This document shows positions 48,531-59,228 of a stretch of DNA of 64,000 bases, in pieces. Both the position numbers and the translations under genes were made by a program. The stretch is from Musa acuminata AAA Group (lineage: Eukaryota > Streptophyta > Magnoliopsida > Zingiberales > Musaceae). The notes beneath the pieces were generated by a model. The model was not told where the DNA came from. It saw nothing but the letters and a program-made list of their open reading frames with translations, and did not search any database. The stretch spans positions 15,533,501-15,597,500 of the forward strand of contig NC_088331.1 in NCBI RefSeq assembly GCF_036884655.1, in the 5' to 3' direction. How positions within the stretch are numbered: position 1 is the first letter of the stretch; every line of letters begins with the position of its first letter.

Positions 48531-49968
48531 TCAAATCAGTTTGTTCGGGCTAATTTTTTTGAATGGACAATGATACATTTTATGTCCATGTTTATAACAA
48601 AAATTGCATTTGCTTTGGTGCCGAACATATAAGATAGGGCCTTTTATGAAGGTGGTTGGATTTTGGTGAGGACTTCTCACAAATCCGATTCCACTTCTTT
48701 TGGAACCGTGACCCTTATTTGTAAGGATCATGTTCAAAGACTTGCTACCAACCTCAAATTTCTTCAAGGTGTCCTTAAGTAGCAAGTTCTTTTTTTGGAG
48801 AGTTTCTAGATCATGACATTTTATACATGGAGCTAAACTATCATGATATTCAGTTTTTAATTTATTAAAATTACTAATAAGATTATTATGCTCCTTTTTT
48901 AATAATTTATATGCATTTAATAATTCATCAAATGATAAATCGGCATCAATTAAATTTGTTACCTCCTCTCCGATGGCCATTAGGGCATAATGAGCAACTT
49001 GCTCGGTGTTGGACTCCTCTTCTTCGGATGAACTTGAGTCATCCCACGTTGCTTTGAGCGCCTTCTTCTTTGATATTCTCTTCTTGGCTTGGGGACAATC
49101 ACTTTTGTAGTGTCCCAGCTTTTTACACTCGTAACAAATAACTTGGTCCTTTTTTGGTTTAAATTTATTTTTTGTCATTTTTAAACTTGTTTCTCTTAAT
49201 AAATTTTTTGAATTTCCTTGTTAGAAGTGTCAAGTCATTGTCACAGTTCTCATCACTTAAGTTTTCTCTCAAGTGGTCATCTAAAGTTCTAAATGATATA
49301 TCCTTCCTGTTCTTTGGAAAGATGTCTTCTTGCTCTTTATGAGCCTTGCAAGTCATTTCATAGATTATTAATGACCCGATTAGTTCTTCAAGAGGGAAGT
49401 TATTTAAATCTTTAGCCTCTTGAATAACAGTGACTTTAGGGTCCCAACTCTTAGGAATAGATCTTAGAATCTTATTTATGAGCTTAAAATCTGAAAAACA
49501 TTTGCCGAGTCCTATTAGACCATTGACGACATCCGTGAAACTGGTGTACATGTCGCTAATAGTCTCGCTCGGTTTCATTCGGAAAAGTTCAAAAGAATGT
49601 ATCAAAAGATTGATTTTTGACTCTTTCACTCTACTTGTGCCTTCATGAGTCACTTCAAGTGTATTCCAAACATCAAATACAGTTTCACAAACCAAAATAC
49701 AATTGAACTCATTTTTATCAAGTGCACAAAATAAGACATTCATAGCCTTTGCATTAAGAGCGCAAGTTTTCTTCTCCAATTCATTCCAATCGATCATTGG
49801 AAGAGAAGACTTTGAAAATCCATTTTTAACAAGATTCCAAAGTTCAAAATCCATTGAAATAAGGAAGATCCTCATTTGGGTCTTCCAATAGGTGTAGTCC
49901 GTCCCATTGAACATAGGTGGACGTGTAATAGAGTGGCCATCTTAGTTTCCGGCGTATGCCATCTCTCT
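48531..49968 (-). pseudogene. Copia C gag (UBN2 family, zinc knuckle)
   Basis: The start is at 49968 (MAYAGN), followed by TAA where CAA is expected; translation is open again from 49914 (MFNGTDYTYWKTQMRIFLIS). The UBN2 domain spans 49914-49400 with [20 protein letters not shown] and [12 protein letters not shown] frameshift near 49175 leads to the frame 49178-48531 with the CCHC knuckle CYECKKLGHYKSDCP, an acidic serine cluster, a coiled-coil-like region and a second knuckle CNFCYKHGHKMYHCPF. It would form the particle shell and package RNA. Frameshift plus stop make it inactive as written. Confidence 0.88.
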
Positions 49969-49998
49969 TGGGTTTTAATCCATTTGAGAGTTAACCCC

Positions 49999-50010
49999 AC
50001 TCTGATACCA
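49999..50010 (-). other. Primer binding site of copia element C
   Basis: Minus strand TGGTATCAGAGT follows the LTR end CCTAACA with two spacer bases (AT). It is complementary to the 3' end of initiator methionine tRNA except at the last base. Confidence 0.8.
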
Positions 50011-50012
50011 AT

Positions 50013-50338
50013 TGTTAGGATCAAGAGCACTAAGAAGGGGGGGGGGGGGGGGGGGGGGAGTGGGTGGGTGAATTAGTGCAGCGGAAAACTTTCGACGATT
50101 AAAACTGCGTTCGTACGATAAAAATAATTTCGGTAAGAAAATTGATTCAAAAATTACTTTAACTTAAGATTAGGTGAAGTGTAGTTAAAGTAAAGCTATG
50201 GAGGTAGTTTGCAGTTAAGATAGAGAATATAATGTAAATGCAAACTGAGATTTAGAGTGGTACGATCAATCTTGACCTACATCCACTTTTGGCTTTGTCC
50301 TTTGATGAGGTCACCGACGTCTACTAGAGGCCTTCCTT
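50013..50338 (-). repeat. Truncated 5' LTR of copia C with a 22-base G run
   Basis: The plus strand begins TGTTAGGATCAAGAGCACTA and matches the terminal part of the SIRE-family LTRs until about 50338, where it switches abruptly to gypsy integrase sequence. It includes a homopolymer of 22 G at 50037-50058, against 7-8 G at the same place in the other copies. Confidence 0.85.
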
Positions 50339-51638
50339 CAATCATCTTGCATGAAATGCACTCTATACCATCAGTAGGGCACTCTGGATTCCTAAGAACC
50401 TACAAAAGAGTGAGGCAAAATTTTTATTGGAGAGAGATGAAAAAAATTATTGCTGAATATGTGGCACAATGTGATATATGTCAACAGCACAAGGGTGAAA
50501 CTGTGGCAAATCCAAGGAAGCTACAACCACTACCCATACCAGACTCAGTGTGGACTGACATCTCCATGGACTTTATTGAAGGGCTGCCATATTCCAAAAG
50601 TAAAAGCACGATTCTCGTGGTAGTTGATTGACTTACGAAATATGCTCATTTTTGTGCTGTGAGAAATCCCTACACTGCTGCTAGTATTGCCCAGATTTTC
50701 ATAGAAAATATTGTTAAACTGCATGGGATGCCAAGGTCCATCGTAAGTGATCGTGACAGGATCTTCACTAGTAAATTTTGGACCGAGTTATTTTAGTTAC
50801 AAGGCACCAAACTCAAGATGAGCACAGCGTATCATCCACAAACTGACGGCCAAACAGAGGTGGTAAATAGGTGCTTAGAGACGTACCTCCGGTGTTTCGC
50901 TAGCGACCGACCAAAAGAGTGGGCGAAATGGCTTCCCTAGGCCGAATGGTGGTATAATACTACATATCATTCATCTACAAAATTTGCCCCTTATGAAGCA
51001 TTGTATGGTCGACCAGCACCTATGATTCCAAAGTATGTAATTGGCTCGGCCAAGGTAGATCAGGTTGACCAAGAATTGATTGATAGGGACAAACTCTTAC
51101 AACTATTAAAAGATAATCTCTCTACCGCTCAAGCCAGAATGAAGCAGCAAGCCGACACACGATGAAGTGAAAGAGAATTTTCAGTGGGAGATTGGGTTTA
51201 TCTTCGCTTACAACCATACAAGCAACTCTCTATCAACACTCGAGCCTCCATGAAGCTATCCCCACATTTTTATGGGCCCTATCAGATCACAGAGCGTATT
51301 GGAGTCGTGGCATACAGACTTAAATTACGTGAGGATGCCAAAATTCACCCTGTCTTCCACATATCATGCCTAAAGCCCAAGTTGGGAGAACACGAGTCAC
51401 CCCAGATCCAACTGCCCAACACAACTGAGGATGGAGTTATTCAAGCCCAACCACAGGCTATCCTCGATCGCAGGATCGTGATGCGTCGCCGACATCCCTC
51501 TACTGAAGTACTAGTGCATTGGAATAATCTACCACTTGAAGACGCCACATGGGAACCATATGAGGAGCTGAAGACCCGGTTCCCTGAGTAAATGGAATCT
51601 CAGTCTTGAGGACAAGGTTGATTTGAAGAGGGCGGGTC
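50339..51638 (+). pseudogene. Partial gypsy copy: integrase, chromodomain and polypurine tract
   Basis: This 1,300-bp segment aligns without a gap to 55706-57005 of the full gypsy copy. It begins inside the integrase zinc domain (HEMHSIPSVGHSGFLRTYKR, CDICQQHKG), runs through the core ([29 protein letters not shown]) and ends with an intact frame 51184-51591. That frame has the GPYQI motif of the integrase C-terminus and the chromodomain block LVHWNNLPLEDATWEPYEEL. Stops occur in the core at the VVD-LTKYAHF position, in WTELF-LQG, in LP-AEWW and at 51163-51165. Its 3' end adjoins the LTR at 51639. Confidence 0.9.
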
Positions 51639-52067
51639 TGTTAGGACTCTAGCTAGGAGAGTCCTAATTGAGAGAGACATTCTGTTATGGCTCTAGCTAG
51701 GAGAGTCCTAATTGAGAGGGGCACTCTGTTAGGACTCTAACTAGGAGAGTCCTAATTGAGAGGGACATTCTGTTATGAGGTTTTTTTTTAGAGAAGAATT
51801 AGGAGTTGTAAGGGAATAGGAGTCTTGAGTAGGAGTCATATTAGGAGTTGGTTAGAAGTAAGAGTCTTAAGTAGGAGTCCTATTCGGAGTTAGAGTTTAG
51901 AAGCCCTATAAATAGCCATGTATTCCTTCTCTTTTGATATGCAATAGATGAATCTTTTCTGCAGCCTTTGAGCAGCAACTTGGAGGGAGGAACCCCTATA
52001 GAGTTCCAAGGAGGCCGATCCCCTAAAGAGATCAACCCCAAGTTTAGAATCTACAAGGGTTCTAACA
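51639..52067 (+). repeat. Gypsy LTR (middle / 5' LTR of the full copy)
   Basis: 429 bp, TGTTAGGACTCTAGC to GGGTTCTAACA. By eye it differs from the LTR at 57006-57434 at about 13 positions with no gap. The first 132 bp are three tandem 44-bp units, each beginning TGTTA and each containing a 10-bp inverted repeat (TTAGGACTCT, 7-base loop, AGAGTCCTAA) in its most intact form. TATAAATA lies at 51907-51914. Confidence 0.92.
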
Positions 52068-52069
52068 CC

Positions 52070-52084
52070 TGGTATCAGAGCAGC
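52070..52084 (+). other. Primer binding site of the full gypsy copy
   Basis: TGGTATCAGAGCAGC lies two bases after the LTR end. The first 12 bases fully match the complement of the 3' end of plant initiator methionine tRNA. Confidence 0.88.
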
Positions 52085-52642
52085 GTTCTTGGCGTCTCGC
52101 TGCCCTTCCATAGCCATCCATCAACCCTCCACAACCATCCAAAGCAATTCCCACAATTGCTTAAAAGATCGTCGTCAAATTCTGCCATCATCTCTACCAT
52201 CGCAGATCATCCTTTGATCTCCCCATGAATTGTAACAGGTTCTGGTTTCCTACCTTACTACAGCTGCAATTTATTTATCCCTATCCGAAAATCTAAAAAA
52301 AAAAAAAATTCGTTCCTATATTGCTGCAAATTTTCATCGTAAGTTGCTAAAATTTTTCGACGAGAATTCTGCTATCGCAACTTACACCAATTTTCTTGCT
52401 GTTACTACCGAATTATTTTTTATGAACATCCTTGCTATCATATAAACTGAGATATTGCTGTCAACTCTCTCCTCAAATCTCTCAAATTTTTTGTGGAGAT
52501 TTCGTCGAGAAACCACTGTTTCTTCGACGATAATTCTGCTCTTATAAGACAATACAATTCTATAGCAAACTTTCACTGATTTCTATCAAACCTATACATA
52601 CCTTTAACCCATCAACAAAAGAGAGATCTTAACATCACAGAT
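52085..52642 (+). other. Leader of the full gypsy copy
   Basis: Untranslated region between the primer site and gag. It contains a run of 13 A at about 52297-52309 and no ORF of note. Confidence 0.6.
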
Positions 52643-53577
52643 TTGGAGTCATATACTATGGCATCTGAGGAGGCAATCAATGTTAAATTTGAAGCCTTTG
52701 AGGTACGAATGGAGGATAAGATTCGGACTCTCCTTACCGAATTCTGTTTGGGCCGACCACCAAGCCCGAAGAAATCACATCAAGGAGAGAGCTCTAACCA
52801 ATCACATCATGCCCAAAGAGATGACTTCCAAGAGAGGGGAGGTTCTATGACCGACCCCAACTATTCGCGCATGAGAGTGGACTTCCCTAGATGGGAAGAA
52901 GGAGATCCAATTGGTTGGATCTCGCGCACGGAGCGATATTTTCGGTACCATAAAACTACGGATGCATCCATGGTGGAAATTGCAGCTATACATCTTGAAG
53001 GGGATGCCATATAATGGTTTGACTGGTTTGAACACACTTATGGAGCCCTTTCATGGTGACAATTCAAAGAAGGACTACTGATCCGCTTCGGACCAACTTA
53101 TTACGAGAACATTGACGGACAACTAGCAAAGATCCGACAAACCTCCACCATTCAGGAGTACCAAACCAGGTTTGAAAGATTATCTAATCAAACTCGTGAT
53201 TGGTCTGAAAAACAACTATTGGGGACCTTTATTGAGGGCTTAAAGCCAGAGATCCGGGGAGAAGTTAAGGCGCGACAACCATACACGCTTATGGCAGCCA
53301 TCTCTTTCGTAAGACTTCAAGAAGAGCGATTGAACCATGAAGCCCGGAGGACTAGGATCACTCCACGACCTACAATACTAAAGCCCTTAGCCCCCCCTAC
53401 TATCAATCGAGTCCCTGCACTGAAAAGGTTAACAAAAGAAGAACTTCGGGAGCGATCTGCGAAGGGGTTGTGTTGGCATTGCGACGAGCCGTGGAGCCGC
53501 GAGCATCGCTGTAAAAAAGGTAGACTTCTTATGATTGAACTAGTAGAAGAAGAGGTCATTGAACATCTAGAAGGGAG
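52643..53577 (+). pseudogene. Gypsy gag with zinc knuckle, two stops
   Basis: Starts ATG at 52643 after a pyrimidine-rich leader. The N-terminus has a predicted helical segment and PPSPKKSHQGESSNQ linker. The gag core includes MRVDFPRWEEGDPIGWISR, FDWFEHTYGALSW and GLLIRFGP. A TAA at 53012-53014 stands where CAA (AIQWF) is expected, and a TGA at 53057-53059 where TGG is expected. The frame is open from there through GLKPEIRGEVKARQPYTL to the knuckle CWHCDEPWSREHRCKKG. A single-base frameshift near 53575 separates gag from protease. Confidence 0.88.
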
Positions 53578-56500
53578 CTTGAACATGAAGAAGAAGATAT
53601 GGAAGAAGAGCCACGGCCGACCGACATTACGGTACACGCACTAGCCGGCTACTCAAATCCGCAAACGATGAAAGTTGGAGGCCTTCTCAAACAACAGCCG
53701 ATCACTGTTCTCATCGACACGGATAGCACTAATAACTTCCTGAATAGTAAGGTTGCTGCTCGGATGGCACTGCATATTGAAGGTTGCAGCAAGTTCGATG
53801 TAAAGGTTGCCGACGGCAGAATCCTAAAGTGCGACCAAAGATGCCCGCAGGTGAAACTATTACTGCAAGACCAAGAAATTATCACCGATTTCTTCCTCCT
53901 ACCAATCGATGACTATGAGGTAGTGCTTGGTATAGAATGACTGACTACACTAGGTGATGTCTTTTGGAACTTTTCTAAATTAATTATGAAATTCTACTGT
54001 AAGGGCAAACAGATCATCCTACGCAGGAAGCGCGGAAGCAACATTACCACTGTTTCGACCCAACGAATGGAGAAAGTTTTACATAAGGTAAATGGTGCCT
54101 TTTTGATGCACCTCCAGTAGCAACCAAAGGGGAAGAAAATAGAATTTGAAGATCAAAATCTTGCCCAATTGCTTACTGAATTTGTCGACATATTTGCTGA
54201 ACCGTGCGGTCTTCCTCCTTCTCGGCAACATGACCATCGAATTCCAATCCTTCCGGGCAAGCCACCAGCGAACACTCAACCATACCGATATCCTCACCTC
54301 TAGAAAGATGAAATTGAAAAGATCGTAAAGGAGATGCTTGAAACAGGGGTGATTCGACCAAGTTGCAGCCCTTATTCCTCACCGGTGCTACTTGTACGCA
54401 AGAAGGATGAAACTTGGCGGATGTGCATCGACTACCGAGCTTTAAATGGCATCACCGTCAAAGACAAATACCCAATACCAGTGGTGGATGAACTTCTTGA
54501 TGAATTGAAAAGAGCTCGAGTCTTCACGAAGTTGGACCTCCGATCCGGTTACCACCAAATTCGGGTATGTGATGATGACATTCCAAAAACTGCATTTCGC
54601 ACACATGATAGCCATTATGAATTCTTGGTAATGCCTTTTGGACTCACTAATGCTCCTTCAACCTTTCAAAGTCTCATGAATGATATATTTCGGAGCTTTC
54701 TTCGTAAATTTGTGCTGGTATTTTTCGATGATATTCTCGTTTACAGCCCTTCTCTTGAGACTCACTTTCAGCATTTACGGATTATTTTGACGATCTTTCG
54801 GGAGAATACTCTTTTTGTTAAGCAACCAAAGTGCAGCTTTCTCCAGCAAAAAGTAGAGTACCTTGGGCATATAATATCAGAAGAAGGAGTGGCGGTAGAC
54901 TCAACAAAAATTGAGGCAATGCAAGGCTGGCCGAAACCTACAAACGTGAAATTACTGCGGGGGTTCCTTGGACTAACGGGCTACTACCGAAAATTTGTTA
55001 AGGACTATGGGAAGATCAGTGCACCACTCACTTCTTTACTGAAAAAAGATGCTTTCCAATGGTCGGACAAAGCCTCTGCTGCCTTCGACAAACTTAAAGC
55101 AGCCATGACAACGACGCCGGTGCTTGCGCTACCAGATTTCAATAGACCCTTCATCATTGAGGTCGACGCATCTTGAGTCGGAATTGGAGCCGTTCTCATG
55201 CAAAATGGTCGACCACTCGCATATACTAGCAAGACATTATCTCCCTCCCATCAAAATATGTCAGTATATGATAAGGAGATGCTTGCCATTGTACACGCAG
55301 TAACGAGGTGGAGACCCTACCTGATCGGTCGGCGATTTCAAATTAAAACTGACCATAAAAGCCTCAAGTACTTTTTGGAGCAAAAGATATCATCCCTTGA
55401 GCAGCAAAAATGGGTAACCAAACTTCTTGGATTTGATTATGAAATTATTTACAAAAAGGGGAAAGAAAACGTTGTTGCAGATGCACTCTCACGGCTACCT
55501 GAACAAGCTAAGGTTTCAGCCATCTCCCTTCCTACCACCGGTCTCCTCGAGGACATTAGGGAAGAATGGAAGAAGGATCCAGAGATCAGCAAGATCATAA
55601 AAAAATTGGAAGAGGATCCAAGTGCAATAGCCCACTACACCTGGGATTCGAGGGATTTACGCTACAAAGGTCGCATTGTGCTTATACCTGACTCCCCTTG
55701 CATCGCAATCATCTTGCATGAAATGCACTCTATACCATCAGCAGGGCACTCTGGATTCCTAAGAACCTACAAAAGAGTGAAGCAAAATTTTTATTGGAGA
55801 GGGATGAAAAAAATTATTGCTGAATATGTGGCACAATGTGATATATGTCAACAGTACAAGGGTGAAACTGTGGCAAATCCAGGGAAGCTACAACCACTAC
55901 CCATACCAGACTCAGTGTGGACTGACATCTCCATGGACTTTATTGAAGGGCTGCCATCTTCCAAAGGTAAAAGCACGATTCTCGTGGTAGTTGATTGACT
56001 TACGAAATATGCTCATTTTTGTGCTGTGAGAAATCCCTACACTGCTGCTAGTATTGCCCAGATTTTCATAGAAAATATTATTAAACTGCATGGGATGCCA
56101 AGGTCCATCGTAAGTGATCATGACAGGATCTTCACTAGTAAATTTTGGACCGAGTTATTTCAGTTACAAGGCACCAAACTCAAGATGAGCATAGCGTATC
56201 ATCCACAAACTGACGGCCAAACAGAGGTGGTAAATAGGTGCTTAGAGATGTACCTCCGGTGTTTCACTAGCGATCGACCAAAAGAGTGGGCGAAATGGCT
56301 TCCCTAGGCCGAATGGTGGTATAATACTACATATCATTCATCTACAAAATTTGCCCCTTATGAAGCATTGTATGGTCGACCAGCACCTGTGATTCCAAAG
56401 TATGTAATTGGCTCGGCCAAGGTAGATCAGGTTGACCAAGAATTGATTGATAGGGATAAACTCTTACAATTGTTAAAAGATAATCTCTCTACCATTCAAG

Positions 56501-56970
56501 CCAGAATGAAGCAGCAAGCCGACACATGACGAAATGAAAGAGAATTTTCAGTGCGAGATTGGGTTTATCTTCGCCTACAACCATATAAGCAACTCTCTAT
56601 CAACACTCGAGCCTCCATGAAGCTATCCCCACGTTTTTATGGGCCCTATCAGATCACAGAGCATATTGGAGCCGTGGCATACAGACTTAAATTACTTAAG
56701 GATGCCAAAATTCACTCTGTCTTCCACGTATCATGCCTAAAGCCCAAGTTGGGAGAACACGAGTCACCCCAGATCCAACTGCCCAACACAATTGAGGATG
56801 GAGTTATTCAAGCCCAACCACAGGCTATCCTCGATCGCAGGATCGTGATGCGTCGCTGACATCCCTCTACTGAAGTACTAGTGCCTTGGAATAATCTACC
56901 ACTTGAAGACGCCACATGGGAACCATATGAGGAGCTGAAGACCCGGTTCCCTGAGTTCATGAAATCTCAG
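53578..56970 (+). pseudogene. Gypsy protease-RT-RNase H-integrase-chromodomain polyprotein, eight stops
   Basis: One continuous frame apart from TGA/TAG codons at 53938, 54118, 54301, 55174, 55996, 56305, 56527 and 56857 (first bases). Protease: VLIDTDSTNNF, where the catalytic D-S/T-G is D-T-D. RT (54334-55170): [46 protein letters not shown] and the catalytic FFDDILVYS. RNase H: EVDAS, TDHKSLKYF and VVADALSRL. Integrase: zinc domain HEMHSIPSAGHSGF with CDICQQYKG, core Asp in SMDFIEGLP, Asp in VSDHDRIF, Glu in GQTEVVNR, then GPYQI and the chromodomain (VPWNNLPLEDATWEPYEELK). In an active element this protein copies the RNA into DNA and inserts it; the chromodomain can guide insertion to heterochromatin. 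Confidence 0.92.
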
Positions 56971-57005
56971 CCTTGAGGACAAGGTTGATTTGAAGAGGGC
57001 GGGTC

Positions 57006-57434
57006 TGTTAGGACTCTAGCTAGGAGAGTCCTAATTGAGAGGGACACTCTGTTAGGGCTCTAGCTAGGAGAGTCCTAATTGAGAGGGACACTCTGTTAGG
57101 ACTCTAACTAGGAGAGTTCTAATTGAGAGGGACATTCTGTTGTGAGGTTTTTTTTTAGAGAAGAATTATGAGTTGTAAGGGAATAGGAGTCTTGAGTAGA
57201 AGTCATATTAGGAGTTGGTTAGAAGTAAGAGTCTTAAGTAGGAGTCCTATTCGGAGTTAGGGTTTAGAAGCCCTATAAATAGCCATGTTTTCCTTCTCTT
57301 TTGATATGCAATAGATGAATCTTTTCTGCAGCCTTTGAGCAGCAACTTGGAGGGAGGAACCCCTATAGAGTTCCAAGGAGGCCGATCCCCTAAAGTGATC
57401 AACCCCAAGTTTAGAATATGCAAGGGTTCTAACA
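57006..57434 (+). repeat. Gypsy 3' LTR
   Basis: 429 bp with TG..CA ends, preceded by the polypurine-rich TTTGAAGAGGGCGGGTC. TATAAATA at 57274-57281 has the same offset (268 bp) as in the other LTR. The three 44-bp units at the start are preserved, with a substitution that weakens the third hairpin stem (GAGAGTTCTAA). Confidence 0.92.
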
Positions 57435-57893
57435 ATTTTCTACTTAATTCATCAGCAACTACATTTTGAACAATAGATTTATGCTTGATTTTAAAGTTAT
57501 AAAATTGTAAAAACTCTACCAAGTTGCATGTCTCTTGTTTAGCTTATGCTGATGATTAATGAACTTTAATATCTCATGATCAGAATATAGGACAAATGGC
57601 TTGGCAAGAAGATATTGACTCCAATGAGACAAAGCTCGATAAATCGTATAAAACTCCTTATCATAAGTAGAATATTTCTTTCTCGTATCATTCATCTTTT
57701 CACTAAAAAATATAATGGGTTTTCCGTCTTAACTCAAAACAACACCAATTCTCACATTAAAAGCATCACATTCAACCTCAAACACATTGTCAAAATTTGG
57801 AAGAACTAAAATAGGAGCTTCGGTCACCTTTCTTTTTAAAAGCTTAAAAGCATCATTAGCCTCACTAGTCTATTTGAATTTATCATATTTCAG
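57435..57893 (-). pseudogene. Gypsy F RNase H fragment, cut by the gypsy array
   Basis: On the minus strand the RNase H domain of a second gypsy element reads across 57893-57435, ending FLQFYNFKIKHKS and NVVADELSRK, the usual end of the domain. It is cut at 57434 by the LTR of the plus-strand array. Integrase of this element is not found on the other side of the array, so the rest was lost. Confidence 0.8.
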
Positions 57894-58643
57894 TCATTCG
57901 GTGATTAAAGCGATAATAGAGCTGAAACCCTTGATGAATCTTCTGTAAAAGGAAGTTAAGCCATGGAAACTCCTCACATTATGCAATGAAACATGTGTTG
58001 GCCAATTGAGAATAGCTTCTACCTTACTTTGATCTATCATGATTCCATCTTTTAAAACAACATACCCCAAAAATACAACACTAGAAGCAAAGAAATCATA
58101 CTTCGTTAGATTTGCATAAAGCTTTTGTTGTCTCAAAATAAAAAGGATTTCTTTCAGATGATTCATATGCTCCTCTTTGCTTTTACTGTACACCAATATA
58201 TCGTCAAAGTAAACTACAACAAATATTCTAATGCATGACTTAAGTATATGATTCATAAATCTTATAAAAGTGCTAGGAGTATTAGATAGCCCAAATGGCA
58301 TAACCAACCATTCATATAAGTCTTCTCTAGTTTTAAATGCTATTTTCCACTTATCTCCGGGCCTCATTCTTATTTGGTGATAGCCACTCCTCAAATAAAT
58401 TTTAGAGAAAATTGAAGCACCACATAATTGATCAAGTAAATCATCTAACCTTGGAATAGAAAAATGATAGTCCATTGTGATTTTGTTGATGGTGCGGCTA
58501 TCCCTATACATTCTCCAAGTTCCATCCTTCTTAGACACCAATAAGGTTGGAACCACACAAGGACTCATGCTCTCTTGAATTAACCCCATTTTCACTAATT
58601 CATCAATTTGTCTTTGAAGTTCTTCATGCTCCCTGGGACTCAT
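57894..58643 (-). pseudogene. Gypsy F reverse transcriptase
   Basis: A 249-codon open frame on the minus strand with [71 protein letters not shown] and the catalytic [11 protein letters not shown]. The key aspartates are present, but the flanking protease and RNase H are broken, so no complete polyprotein can be made. Confidence 0.88.
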
Positions 58644-59228
58644 TCTGTATGCTGCCTTATTAGGTAGAATAGCCCCCGAAATAAGATTAATATGATGCTA
58701 GATGTCTCTCAAAGGTGGAAGACCATGTGTAATCTCTTCCGGTATAACATCTTGAAATTCATCTAGGATTGGTTTTATGATTGCCGGTGTCTCCTTATGT
58801 TATTCGTTCTCCTTGACTATCATTAGGGCCAAACATGACCACTCTTGTCTAATTCACCTTTGCATTCACCATAAGACAAAAGCACTAACTTCCTTCTTTG
58901 GTGCACTGATTTTGGGAGGTTGTAATGGAGCTAAGATAATTTTCTTTTCATTCACCTTAAAAGAATAAGTATGTTTGTAACCATTATACAATACCCTTCT
59001 ATCATAATGCTAAGGTCTTCCCAACAACAAATGACAAGTATCCATAGGAGCAATATCACACCATACTTCGTCTTTATAATATTTACCAATAGAAAATAAA
59101 CTAAACATTTTTTAGTTACCTTGATGCCATTTCCTTTTTGCAACCAACATAATTGGTATGGATGTGGATGAGGGATTGTGCCCAACTTTAGCTTCTGCAC
59201 CATCTCCAAAAATACCACATTCTCAAAA
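58644..59228 (-). pseudogene. Gypsy F protease region
   Basis: Minus-strand reading in several frames: ENVVFLEMVQKLKLGTIPHP, PYQLCWLQKGNGIKVTKKCL, APMDTCHLLLGRPW, YNGYKHTYSFKVNEKKIILA and DEFQDVIPEEITHGLPPLRD. The part that should hold the catalytic D-S/G-G motif just before ENVV is missing, apparently by a deletion of several tens of bases. Stops are frequent. Confidence 0.78.

Larger units (their letters stand above)
43351..50338 (-). mobile_element. SIRE/Maximus-like copia element C, minus strand, LTRs truncated
   Basis: Read on the minus strand: partial 5' LTR (50338-50013), primer site (50010-49999), gag, protease, integrase, RT, RNase H, AT-rich tail (45414-44050), polypurine tract (44049-44036), partial 3' LTR (44035-43351). 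The interior is 5,977 bp. It is better preserved than element A, but still has frameshifts and stops. The 5' LTR is cut where the gypsy array begins. The 3' LTR is cut against an unrelated repeat, so no target duplication can be tested. Confidence 0.9.
50339..57434 (+). mobile_element. Chromovirus-type Ty3/gypsy array (partial copy, LTR, full copy, LTR)
   Basis: Two internal regions share a middle LTR: partial interior (50339-51638), LTR (51639-52067), complete interior (52068-57005), LTR (57006-57434). RT, RNase H, integrase order and the C-terminal chromodomain define a gypsy chromovirus. Tandem copies sharing one LTR are the expected product of unequal LTR recombination. The left copy is cut where copia C begins. 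On the right it has inserted into the RNase H of a minus-strand gypsy element. Confidence 0.88.

Noticed and set aside
52070..52084. tRNA gene suggested by TGGTATCAGAGC-like sequences (also at 6047, 35931, 49999, 60408)
   Set aside because: Each lies directly next to an LTR end and only matches the tRNA 3' end; they are primer binding sites, and no cloverleaf surrounds them.
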